A stretch of 64,000 nucleotides of DNA. It comes from Algoriphagus resistens. GTDB taxonomy: Bacteria > Bacteroidota > Bacteroidia > Cytophagales > Cyclobacteriaceae. The notes beneath the pieces are model-generated. The model was not told the origin of the DNA, did not search any database, and saw only the letters and a program-made list of their open reading frames with translations. Where the stretch lies: NCBI RefSeq assembly GCF_001442615.1, contig NZ_LMXN01000001.1, positions 248,001 to 312,000 on the forward strand. The letters run 5' to 3'. Positions 19,002-26,358 of the stretch are shown piece after piece. The position numbers and the translations under genes were made by a program. Positions within the stretch are counted from its first letter, which is position 1. Every line of letters starts with the position of its first letter.

Positions 19002-19031
19002 CAAAACGTTAATAATTAATTTTAGCTCAAA
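19002..19031 (-). promoter_or_regulatory. Candidate promoter of susCD 3
   Basis: Minus-strand TTTG (19031-19028), 16 bases, then TAACGTTTTG (19011-19002). It sits at the same place in the conserved block as the susC 2 candidate, about 300 bases before the start codon. Conservation between copies is the main support; the -7 match is imperfect. Confidence 0.4.
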
Positions 19032-19115
19032 TAATATTTGTTGTTGCCGGTTTATGCCGTATTATATTCCGGATACTAGCAATAATCAGCTAAGTGTTTG
19101 TAGCTGAGGTTAAAA

Positions 19116-19145
19116 AAAAGACTGCCTTCAGTTAGGCAGTCTTTT
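19116..19145 (-). terminator. Terminator of the pyrophosphatase gene
   Basis: Perfect 12-bp stem AAAAGACTGCCT (19116-19127) / AGGCAGTCTTTT (19134-19145) with a six-base loop, followed on the minus strand by TTTTAACC. It lies 21 bases beyond the hppA stop. Confidence 0.88.
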
Positions 19146-19166
19146 GAGCGTGGAAAGAGAAGAATA

Positions 19167-21407
19167 TCAGTCTGGCTTCTTTGTTTCTATCCGTGTTTCT
19201 GAAACTGCTTTTTTTCCGTCTTCGTAGTTCATTTCTTTTTTGATAGTGACTTTCTCTGAGATAGACCCGGAGTGGGAGTTTTGACTGATGTGGGGAGCAA
19301 TAATCAGCGCAACGATAGACATCAATTTAATGAGTATATTCATAGATGGTCCGGAAGTGTCTTTGAATGGATCACCAACTGTATCACCCGTTACTGAAGC
19401 TTTATGGGGCTCAGACTTTTTGTAGTACATCTCACCGTCTATTTCTACACCTTTTTCAAAAGACTTCTTTGCATTATCCCAAGCTCCGCCGGCATTGGAC
19501 TGGAACATGCCCATCAAAACGCCTGAAACTGTCACACCTGCAAGTAAGCCTCCCAGCATTTCAGCGGAAGAGACCTGCTCAAATACACCCTGAAAACCAA
19601 AACCAATCAGCAGAGGAGTGATCAGTGCTATTGCCCCGGGAAAAAGCATTTCACGAAGAGAAGCCTTAGTAGAGATTTCTACACATTTTTCATATTCGGG
19701 TTTGGCTTTGTATTCCATAATCCCTGGGATTTCTCTGAATTGGCGCCTTACTTCATTCACCATATCCATAGCTGCCCTTCCCACAGCAGCGATGGCCAGG
19801 GAAGAAAATATGAACGGAATCATCCCCCCTACAAACAGGGATGCCAAAACCGGGGCTTTGAAAATATCTATGGCATCTATCCCGGCTACTCCTACAAATG
19901 CTGCAAATAAAGCCAATGAGGTCAAAGCAGCCGAAGCAATTGCAAACCCTTTACCTGATGCGGCGGTAGTGTTACCTACTGCATCCAAAATATCTGTACG
20001 GTGTCTTACCTCCTCAGGAAGCTGACTCATCTCCGCGATGCCGCCCGCATTATCTGCGATCGGGCCAAAAGCATCAATGGCAAGCTGCATTGCGGTAGTT
20101 GCCATCATCCCAGCAGCGGCGATAGCTACGCCATAAAGTCCCGCAAAAGCATAAGACCCCATGATGCCACCTGCCAATACCAGTATCGGTAATACTGTAG
20201 ACTCCATTCCCACGGCCAGCCCTGCAATGATGTTGGTGGCATGGCCTGTCGCCGATTGCTGGATGATGGATTTAACTGGTCTTTTACCCATTGCAGTATA
20301 ATATTCAGTGATGATACTCATCAAAGTCCCTACTACCAGCCCAAGGATAATGGCATAGAAGACATCCATATTGGTGAAGTCATATCCGCGGATAGTCAGG
20401 GTTTCGGGAAGCATGTATTTTACCACAAAAAATGAGGCGATGCCTGTGAATACTATAGATGACCAGTTTCCCATATTCAAGGCATGCTGCACATCGCCTT
20501 TGTCATTTTTGATAGTTACGAAGAACATTCCAAGTATTGAGAATACAATCCCTAAACCCGCCAATACCATTGGAAGTAGAATAGGGGCAATCCCTCCGAA
20601 ATTATCAACTGATACAATCTCACGTCCCAAAACCATCGTGGCAAGGATGGTGGCAACATAGGAACCAAACAAATCGGCACCCATTCCTGCCACATCCCCT
20701 ACATTGTCACCTACATTGTCTGCTATAGTTGCAGGATTCCTTACATCATCTTCAGGAATTCCGGCTTCCACTTTTCCCACCAAATCGGCTCCTACATCTG
20801 CAGCTTTAGTATAAATACCACCCCCAACACGGGCAAAAAGAGCAATTGATTCAGCTCCCAAGGAAAAACCTGCAAGTACCTCAAGCGCTTTTTCCATCTC
20901 AACACCATTTACACCGGCGCCTACACTTTGAACATACCAATGATAGAACAGGATAAATAAGGATCCAAGACCTAATACTGCCAAACCTGCAACGCCAAGC
21001 CCCATGACAGATCCTCCCGTAAAGGATACTTTAAGCGCATGCTTCAAACTCGTTCTTGCTGCTTGAGTGGTACGGACATTAGCTTTCGTTGCGATATTCA
21101 TTCCTATATATCCGGCGAATGCTGAAAATATAGCTCCGATAAGAAAGGAGATGGCAATCACCGGACTGGAGGTCTCCACTGACATTCCCGACCAGGCCAA
21201 AAGGATAACCGCAATAACCGCAAAATAGGAGAGGACTTTCCATTCAGCCTTTAAAAATGCCATGGCTCCATCTGCAATATAGCCTGCAAGTTCCATCATG
21301 TTTTTATCGCCTGTTTCCTGCTTGGTAACCCAGGCGGATTTAATGGCCATCACGACGAGGCCCACCAGTCCCAATGCTGGGACCATATAAATCAAAGCTT
21401 GTTCCAT
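19167..21407 (-). CDS. hppA: Membrane-bound, probably K+-dependent, ion-pumping pyrophosphatase
   Basis: Hydrolyses pyrophosphate and pumps H+ and/or Na+ across the inner membrane. The 746 aa multi-spanning protein shows the catalytic DVGADLVGKVE motif (204-214), a second acidic substrate-binding block (IADNVGDNVGDVAGMGADLFG, 228-248) and GNTTAASGKGFA at about 478-489. An Ala at about 482, where K+-independent enzymes carry Lys, assigns it to the K+-dependent group by established family rules. Which ion is pumped cannot be decided by reading. The C-terminus carries a hydrophilic, charged tail of about 45 residues after the last membrane segment. It is a single-gene transcript with its own terminator. 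Confidence 0.95.
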   Translation of the reverse strand: MEQALIYMVPALGLVGLVVMAIKSAWVTKQETGDKNMMELAGYIADGAMAFLKAEWKVLSYFAVIAVILLAWSGMSVETSSPVIAISFLIGAIFSAFAGYIGMNIATKANVRTTQAARTSLKHALKVSFTGGSVMGLGVAGLAVLGLGSLFILFYHWYVQSVGAGVNGVEMEKALEVLAGFSLGAESIALFARVGGGIYTKAADVGADLVGKVEAGIPEDDVRNPATIADNVGDNVGDVAGMGADLFGSYVATILATMVLGREIVSVDNFGGIAPILLPMVLAGLGIVFSILGMFFVTIKNDKGDVQHALNMGNWSSIVFTGIASFFVVKYMLPETLTIRGYDFTNMDVFYAIILGLVVGTLMSIITEYYTAMGKRPVKSIIQQSATGHATNIIAGLAVGMESTVLPILVLAGGIMGSYAFAGLYGVAIAAAGMMATTAMQLAIDAFGPIADNAGGIAEMSQLPEEVRHRTDILDAVGNTTAASGKGFAIASAALTSLALFAAFVGVAGIDAIDIFKAPVLASLFVGGMIPFIFSSLAIAAVGRAAMDMVNEVRRQFREIPGIMEYKAKPEYEKCVEISTKASLREMLFPGAIALITPLLIGFGFQGVFEQVSSAEMLGGLLAGVTVSGVLMGMFQSNAGGAWDNAKKSFEKGVEIDGEMYYKKSEPHKASVTGDTVGDPFKDTSGPSMNILIKLMSIVALIIAPHISQNSHSGSISEKVTIKKEMNYEDGKKAVSETRIETKKPD

Positions 21408-21985
21408 AAAGTATATCGTAATATCGTACTGTAAATTTTGAGATTGTTAATTGAGCAAATATATAACTTCTCCTTTACCGACCAATTGCGAATTATAATT
21501 GTTTAAATCGCTGTTTTAGAAGAATTTATTGACAATTATGCAATGAAACCAATGTTTGATTTCAGGTGCTTGTAGGAATACTTCGGAATTATTGAAATTT
21601 GGCAAAATGAAAAAAGGTGGAGATTGCTAAAATCTTATAAGTTTTATACAATTACTGCCTGTGTAGGCAGTAATCCCCATGAATGATAATGCAGCTTGTT
21701 TTATAACAGCTGGTGCGTATATTTTATTAAGTTATTGTAATTCAATAGTTTAAATATATGGTGGCTGTTTGTGCACAGTAAATTGATTTCTTTTTGTTAT
21801 AACAGTCATCCTCGTTTCAGTGGATATACTAATCGAGAGTTTGAAGGTATCATTCGAAAAATGTTTATAGAGCGGTTATACCCCTGCATGTGGCGGTCCA
21901 AGTTAGCCCATACTTTGTTCATCCCAGGGAAGTCCAGGGAAATAGGGCAATGCCAGGGGTTGGAACAGAACTTGGTTAGAACAGA
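21408..21985. other. Intergenic region without a supported gene
   Basis: A 578-base stretch between the pyrophosphatase and the beta-lactamase-like gene. The only clear structure is the perfect palindrome at 21651-21674. A plus-strand ORF at 21771-21989 is not supported. The minus-strand hppA promoter should lie in the first 100 bases or so, but no good consensus was seen. Confidence 0.6.
21651..21674. repeat. Perfect inverted repeat (10-bp arms)
   Basis: ATTACTGCCT, four-base loop, AGGCAGTAAT. Neither side has a T-run, so it is not a standard terminator. It lies about 245 bases upstream of hppA and could be an operator or a transcript hairpin. Confidence 0.6.
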
Positions 21986-22921
21986 TTAATAGGGGAGACC
22001 CTCTAAGTATTTTTGGTATCCCTCGGGTTGTTTGTAAGGGAGATTTGGATTGAAATAATTCCAAATCAGGTTAGAAAGCTTCCTTGTCAATATCCAAGCT
22101 TCATTGTCAAATTCCCAGCTTTGATCCACATTGTTTTTGGTAAAAACTGCGCATACATAATCTCCCTGTGGAGAATTTACCAAAAAGACTTCAGATCGGG
22201 AGGCATTAACCATTCCTTGCTTACTCGCCACATTAATTCCCGGTGGAATTCCCGAAATAGCATAATCGGTATAAAAAGTGTTGGACAGCAATCTATACAT
22301 CAATTCGGAGGCAGCAGTGCTAATCAGTTCGCCCGCATTTAATCGAACAAGAATATCTGCCATTTCTTTGGGAGTGGTCTGCCCCCAACCATACTTTTCC
22401 CAACTCCGTTCTCTGCCCTCAGTACGGCTGTTTACCCGGGTGGTTTTATAACCTAATTGATCCATCACCTGATTTATTTGAATTCCTCCTCCAGCAAGTG
22501 ACTGATTCCAAAGAGAGGTAGTGTTGTCTGAATAGCTAAGCATCAGAGCGAGCAGCGTGCTTAGGTCAGTTTGGGTGGAATCTTTGAAAAATTGCATAAT
22601 TCCCGAACCGCCATATTTGATTGAATCCCTATACATCAAAGATTCGTGGTAGTGAAGCTCTCCTTTTTCTATTTTGTCAAATACGCCCAAAAGTATAGGT
22701 AATTTTACAATACTGGCAGTGGGGAAGATGGTGTCCGAATTGATCTCAATCGTGTTTCCGCTAGGAAGATGTTCCAAATAAATGCCTATATCTCCGTGAA
22801 AAGACGCAACCAAATCTTGAATTGCCGATTCTAATTTATTAGAGTTTTTCTCTTGCGCTTGAATTTTCTTACAGCATACTAAAGTGAAGATCAATGAAAT
22901 AATCAGTCTTTTTGAAATCAT
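21986..22921 (-). CDS. Class A beta-lactamase-like serine hydrolase
   Basis: Exported serine hydrolase of the beta-lactamase class A superfamily, 311 aa. ATG at 22921 is preferred because it gives a normal signal peptide (MISKRLIISLIF...); the longer frame needs a TTG start. Motifs, numbered from this start, are SIVK at 70-73 (nucleophile Ser70, Lys73), SDN at 131-133 and KQG at 234-236, where typical enzymes have KTG or KSG. TTPKEMADIL follows at about 182, as in true class A enzymes, but the ExxLN omega-loop motif is not obvious. It may therefore be a slow or non-hydrolysing member, or act on another substrate. It stands alone, without an AmpR- or BlaI-like regulator. Confidence 0.85.
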   Translation of the reverse strand: MISKRLIISLIFTLVCCKKIQAQEKNSNKLESAIQDLVASFHGDIGIYLEHLPSGNTIEINSDTIFPTASIVKLPILLGVFDKIEKGELHYHESLMYRDSIKYGGSGIMQFFKDSTQTDLSTLLALMLSYSDNTTSLWNQSLAGGGIQINQVMDQLGYKTTRVNSRTEGRERSWEKYGWGQTTPKEMADILVRLNAGELISTAASELMYRLLSNTFYTDYAISGIPPGINVASKQGMVNASRSEVFLVNSPQGDYVCAVFTKNNVDQSWEFDNEAWILTRKLSNLIWNYFNPNLPYKQPEGYQKYLEGLPY

Positions 22922-23274
22922 GACGATGGATATTTGAGCTATAAATATGGGAAATTCTAATTGCGAAAAACAAGTTGTCAAATTTTAAGGGTTCATTTCT
23001 TGTAAACTTATCCGAGTAAGGAGGATGTCTCCAAAGGAAGGTCAGTCTTTGTCTTATTCGGATAGGTAGTTGAGTCAATTTTCATACAGCCAATTCTCAG
23101 GCACTTCAATAGACTTATGAGACAACCTCATGATTTATCATTATTCATCATATTTTCTATTTTTGGGTACCTGTGTTTCAGGTTTCCCAAAGCTGCCTGA
23201 AGGATATACAAAAAAGTCACAGATGAGTAAGGGATTTACACCAGAGCTTATTTTATTTGAAAAAAACAGTTGAA
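22922..23274. other. Intergenic region between divergent genes
   Basis: It must carry promoters for the beta-lactamase-like gene (minus) and the small gene at 23275 (plus). An imperfect inverted repeat (CTTATCCGAGTAAG at 23007-23020 and CTTATTCGGATAGG at 23053-23066, 12 of 14 bases complementary) lies about 90-145 bases from the minus-strand start. No other structure was seen. Confidence 0.5.
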
Positions 23275-23568
23275 ATGGCTTTAGATAAAAGAATTATTGC
23301 TGATTTTCTGGAATCAGCAGATAAAATCAACCGCTACAGTCCAATACTAAAGGCTCTTTGGTTTGATGGGAATGGAGATTGGGAGAAGGCCCATAATCAA
23401 GTGGATGAGCTGGGCGGACAGGCTGCAGCCAGAATCCATGCCTATCTCCATAGAAAAGAAGGAGACCAATGGAACGCGGATTACTGGTACCGAAGAGCAG
23501 GTGAAACCAGGCCGGATTTAACATTGGAGGAAGAGTGGGAGATGTTGCTTTCAAAACATTTGGTTTGA
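23275..23568 (+). CDS. Conserved-looking small protein of unknown function (97 aa)
   Basis: Function not known to me. ATG at 23275 is preferred over the TTG at 23257. The protein is soluble with no signal peptide. It contains FDGNGDWEKAHNQVDEL, AARIHAYLHRKEGDQWNADY and WYRRAGETRP, a helix-pair arrangement resembling a single TPR-like unit and matching my recollection of a widespread uncharacterised bacterial family. An 11-bp terminator-like palindrome follows at 23609-23636. Its 5' neighbour is divergent, so it seems to be a one-gene unit. That it is a real gene is well supported; its role is not. Confidence 0.75.
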   Translation: MALDKRIIADFLESADKINRYSPILKALWFDGNGDWEKAHNQVDELGGQAAARIHAYLHRKEGDQWNADYWYRRAGETRPDLTLEEEWEMLLSKHLV

Positions 23569-23608
23569 CTATTCTAAGCTGAGTACGGTTCTTTTTGCTT
23601 AATCTGTG

Positions 23609-23638
23609 AAAATATACCCTGTATAGGGTATATTTTTG
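23609..23638 (+). terminator. Palindrome: terminator or operator
   Basis: Perfect stem AAAATATACCC (23609-23619) / GGGTATATTTT (23626-23636), six-base loop, then one more T. It can terminate the upstream small gene. It also sits 48 bases before the next ATG and its core ATACCC...GGGTAT resembles a dyad operator, so both roles remain open. Confidence 0.6.
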
Positions 23639-23685
23639 TAAGTCCTTGTTAGGTATCTTTGAGTTATTAACTCATCGTACTTTTT

Positions 23686-23913
23686 ATGAAATTCTTTTAT
23701 TTATCTTCTAGTCCAAACAGTAAGGGGTTGCATGAAGTCCACGATCGTGAATGCGACAATATTCCAGACGCTTATGATAGGGATTATCTAGGTCCCTTTA
23801 ATACTGGAAAAGAAGCAATGAGAAAAGCTTTGGCTACAAAAAAAAAGGTGGGCTTATGTGAGAAATGCTGTAAGTCAACGGATTATTCTATCATTTCTAC
23901 CCTAAATGATTGA
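23686..23913 (+). CDS. Small His/Cys-rich protein, possible zinc-binding domain (75 aa)
   Basis: No family recognised with confidence. Visible: no signal peptide, an N-terminal beta-strand (MKFFYLSS), a HEVHDREC segment, YLGPFNTGKEAMRKALA, and GLCEKCC near the C-terminus. The pattern H/C ... F-x(3)-EA ... C-x2-CC resembles the small Ada-type or 'YHxxxC...C-x2-C' zinc modules, which suggests that His and Cys residues bind a metal (inference). It starts with ATG 48 bases after the palindrome at 23609-23636. A weak hairpin (TACTTCG / CGAAGTA, 23917-23939) follows without a T-run. Confidence 0.65.
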   Translation: MKFFYLSSSPNSKGLHEVHDRECDNIPDAYDRDYLGPFNTGKEAMRKALATKKKVGLCEKCCKSTDYSIISTLND

Positions 23914-23998
23914 TACTACTTCGTTTTATTGGCGAAGTATCTCAGGCAATCTATCGGGGACTTAAAGCATACAAACCTGTAGCACTATTGGTTTTTTA

Positions 23999-24457
23999 TC
24001 AATAAGCTTCCACACCAGCAGCAGCCACAATTCCGTCCTGGGCCGAGGTGGCTCCGGAGATACCTATTGCTCCCACGATTATTCCATTCTTGAATATGGG
24101 AAGACCTCCTTCAATTGCAACTGCATTTGGTAAGGTGGCAATTCTGGCTCCCCCTTCTCCTTTCATCATATCTTCAAAGACTTTAGTGGGACGTTTGAAG
24201 TAAACAGATGTCTTTGCTTTACCCAGCGCTACATCAATACTGCCGATTTGAACGCCGTCCATTTTGCGAAGCGAGATCATATGTCCGCCGGCATCCAGTA
24301 TTACAATTACCATATTCCAGCCTTCTGAGGTGGATTTTGCCTGTGCAGCATCTGATATTCTTGCAGCATCTTCCAGTGTAAGGTAGGGATGTAGTTGATC
24401 TTGGGCCTGAGTGAAAAAAGGCACCAATACTAAGATGAAGAGAATAAGGTTTTTCAT
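23999..24457 (-). CDS. GlcG/HbpS-family secreted protein
   Basis: Member of the GlcG/HbpS fold family (Haem_degrading type), whose members bind heme or act in accessory roles. ATG at 24457 is chosen because it begins a clear signal peptide (MKNLILFILVLVPFFTQAQ); the frame stays open upstream only through a repeat. The mature part shows LTLEDAARISDAA, VIVILDAGGHMISLRKMDG, SIDVALGKAKTSVYF and AIEGGLPIFKNGIIVGAIGISGA, the usual order in the family, over 152 aa. Export points to a periplasmic role. It is a one-gene unit with the repeat pair 24487-24638 immediately upstream. Heme binding is unproven here. Confidence 0.85.
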   Translation of the reverse strand: MKNLILFILVLVPFFTQAQDQLHPYLTLEDAARISDAAQAKSTSEGWNMVIVILDAGGHMISLRKMDGVQIGSIDVALGKAKTSVYFKRPTKVFEDMMKGEGGARIATLPNAVAIEGGLPIFKNGIIVGAIGISGATSAQDGIVAAAGVEAY

Positions 24458-24486
24458 ATGATATAATTTGTTTTTAAAGACCATAT

Positions 24487-24548
24487 GGAATCTCGCACGA
24501 TGAATAATCATCCCTCGGTGTGTCGTTTTCGACATGCTCGATTTCATG
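24487..24548. repeat. Imperfect direct repeat, copy 1, with internal palindrome
   Basis: About 62 bases beginning GGAATCTCGCA and ending GATTTCATG. It contains the dyad TGTCG-TTTT-CGACA (24521-24534). It matches copy 2 at 24579-24638 at both ends and in the dyad position. It lies 30 bases upstream of the GlcG-like start. Confidence 0.7.
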
Positions 24549-24578
24549 TGTTTATATTTTGGTTTTTAATGGCTATAG

Positions 24579-24638
24579 GGAATCTCGCATGCATTATAAT
24601 CTTTCCAGTATGTGACTTGAGTCATGTTTGATTTCATG
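24579..24638. repeat. Imperfect direct repeat, copy 2, with internal palindrome
   Basis: Second copy, about 91 bases from the first, with the same GGAATCTCGCA and GATTTCATG ends. Its dyad is TGACT-TG-AGTCA (24613-24624): the arms differ from copy 1 yet remain self-complementary. Confidence 0.7.
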
Positions 24639-24756
24639 TTGTCGTAGGCTTGACTAGAACGTATATCCAGGATTGAAGTTAATAATTTTTTGGAGGTATA
24701 GATGAAAACGTTATCTTGATAAGCATATTAATTCTCAAACCCTTAACCTTAAACCT

Positions 24757-25857
24757 ATGAATTTTCTTTCAAGAAGAACCACATTGAAATCTCTTGCGCT
24801 TGGCGCAGGAATTAGCATGATATCACCTTTTAGTGTATTATCGTCAAAAAAGTCGCGCAAAGACAAGCTTGGGGTAGCCCTAGTCGGCCTGGGTTATTAC
24901 AGTACTGATTTGTTATCCCCGGCTTTGGAGAAGACCGAAAAATGTTATCTCGCAGGGATAGTTACCGGGACTCCTTCCAAGGCAGCGACATGGAAGGCAA
25001 AGTATAACATCCCCGAGAAAAATATTTACAATTACGATACATTTGATTCTATAGCAGAAAACCCGGATATAGATGTAGTATATGTTGTATTGCCCCCTTC
25101 CATGCATAAAGAATATGTGATACGGGCAGCAAAAGCTGGAAAGCATGTCTGGTGTGAAAAGCCTATGGCGATGACCGTGGAGGAGTGCCAGGCTATGATT
25201 GATGCCTGTAAAGATGCGAATGTCTCACTATCAATTGGCTATCGATGTCAGCATGAACCAAATACCAAGGCTTATCAAAAAATCGTACAAGAACAGACCT
25301 TAGGGAAAGTGCTGGGATTGGATTGTGCAGCTGGGTACAGGGAAAATCGTACAGACCATTGGAAGCAGAAGCTTGAAATGGGGGGAGGGGTGATCTACGA
25401 TATGGGTGTTTATTCAATCCAAGGTGCTAGACTGGGATCTGGGATGGAGCCAATTGCTGTGAACGCTGCAAAAGTATGGACTGAGCGCCCGGATATTTAT
25501 AAAGATGGATTGGGGGAGATTGTGGAAGCTGAGCTGGAGTTTCCCGGAGGTGTGATCGGAACCATTAAAACTTCCTTTGCTGAAAACGTGAATTTTCTAA
25601 CGATTACCTGTGAAAAAGGAAAGATAGAGATGGCACCGTTTTCAGCATATGCTGGCAATAAGGGAAAAAGCCCTTTGGGTGAGATTGATATCCCGTTTCA
25701 GCAACCCATGGAGCAGGTGTGGCAAATGGACAACGATGCCCAGACAATAATGGATGGAAAGCCTCAGTCAGTACCCGGTGAAGAAGGACTTCGGGATATC
25801 CGGATAGTTCAGGCTATTCTTGAATCAGCTGAAAAAGGGGAAAGAGTGAGAATATAG
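24757..25857 (+). CDS. Tat-exported Gfo/Idh/MocA-family oxidoreductase
   Basis: NAD(P)-dependent sugar-type oxidoreductase of 366 aa. The N-terminus has a twin-arginine signal (SRRTTLKSLALGAG, residues 5-18), predicting export as a folded, cofactor-loaded protein. The Rossmann segment starts near residue 38 (GVALVGLGYYSTDLL). The catalytic block HVWCEKPMAMTVEE carries the family's EKP lysine at about 135, followed by GYRCQHEPN and GGGVIYDMGVYSIQ. It resembles glucose-fructose oxidoreductase-like periplasmic members, but the substrate cannot be read from sequence. It is transcribed alone, with the Hc1-like gene 246 bases downstream. Confidence 0.9.
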   Translation: MNFLSRRTTLKSLALGAGISMISPFSVLSSKKSRKDKLGVALVGLGYYSTDLLSPALEKTEKCYLAGIVTGTPSKAATWKAKYNIPEKNIYNYDTFDSIAENPDIDVVYVVLPPSMHKEYVIRAAKAGKHVWCEKPMAMTVEECQAMIDACKDANVSLSIGYRCQHEPNTKAYQKIVQEQTLGKVLGLDCAAGYRENRTDHWKQKLEMGGGVIYDMGVYSIQGARLGSGMEPIAVNAAKVWTERPDIYKDGLGEIVEAELEFPGGVIGTIKTSFAENVNFLTITCEKGKIEMAPFSAYAGNKGKSPLGEIDIPFQQPMEQVWQMDNDAQTIMDGKPQSVPGEEGLRDIRIVQAILESAEKGERVRI

Positions 25858-26103
25858 CTAGTGAAAACACCTTTTGGGCATAGAATAAGCCAATGTGTGG
25901 AGAATAGAAGCGCTTATTGTCAAAATATAAAACTCAATTTTTAGCATAAATTGTTGCTGAAAATTGAATAAAATGACTGTTTTAATGAAAACATCATTTT
26001 TCTTCACTAAAAATTAAAAATAAACGCCAAAAGACTTCTAATGGCACTATAAATGATGTTTATTGTGCTCAAGTATAATTTATAACCAACCAATAAAACG
26101 ATT

Positions 26104-26283
26104 ATGAGCAGACACCAAGAAGTTAAAGATTTGGTAGATTCTTTAGAAGCAGACTTTGCAAAATTCTACGAAAACGGTAACAAAGCAGCTGGTACTAGAG
26201 TAAGAACAGGCATGCAGGCAATCAAAAATCTTGCACAGGAAATCAGAGCTGAAGTTACAGCAAAGAAAAATGCAGCTAAATAA
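26104..26283 (+). CDS. Histone H1-like DNA-associated protein (Hc1 family), 59 aa
   Basis: Very small basic protein of the histone H1-like Hc1 family. The 59-residue product begins MSRHQEVKDLVDSLEADF, continues FYENGNKAAGTRVRTGMQ and ends in a Lys/Ala-rich tail (VTAKKNAAK). The NKAAGTRVR segment and short length match the Bacteroidota version as I recall it. It probably coats or bridges DNA as a minor nucleoid protein (family inference). An AT-rich upstream region of about 245 bases and a strong terminator at 26304-26337 make it a one-gene, probably highly expressed, unit. Confidence 0.88.
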   Translation: MSRHQEVKDLVDSLEADFAKFYENGNKAAGTRVRTGMQAIKNLAQEIRAEVTAKKNAAK

Positions 26284-26303
26284 TTATTTTAGTCGCTAAC
26301 AAT

Positions 26304-26338
26304 AAAAGCCCCAATAGTATATGCTATTGGGGCTTTTT
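26304..26338. terminator. Bidirectional terminator between Hc1 gene and the convergent lipoprotein cluster
   Basis: Perfect 14-bp stem AAAAGCCCCAATAG (26304-26317) / CTATTGGGGCTTTT (26324-26337), six-base loop, T-run on the plus side and A-run on the other. It serves the Hc1 gene and probably the convergent gene ending at 26359. Confidence 0.9.
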
Positions 26339-26358
26339 ATATAGGTGAACTTTTGAGT

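Larger units (their letters stand above)
18702..19166 (-). other. Intergenic region carrying the susC 3 promoter and leader
   Basis: This 465-base gap holds the second copy of the conserved susC upstream module (proximal about 18702-18767, distal about 18930-19096) and the pyrophosphatase terminator at 19116-19145. No ORF is supported. Confidence 0.75.

Noticed and set aside
21771..21989. Plus-strand ORF of 72 codons
   Set aside because: No recognisable motif, it overlaps the end of the beta-lactamase-like gene, and it lies in an otherwise non-coding region.
22922..22981. Longer N-terminus of the beta-lactamase-like protein
   Set aside because: It needs a TTG start, and the ATG at 22921 starts a normal signal peptide.
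22869..23078. Minus-strand ORF of 69 codons
   Set aside because: It overlaps the signal-peptide coding region of the beta-lactamase-like gene in another frame.
24458..24547. N-terminal extension of the GlcG/HbpS-like protein (MKSSMSKTTHRG...)
   Set aside because: The extension is the open frame through repeat copy 1; the signal peptide begins only at 24457. The repeat itself is reported as a finding.
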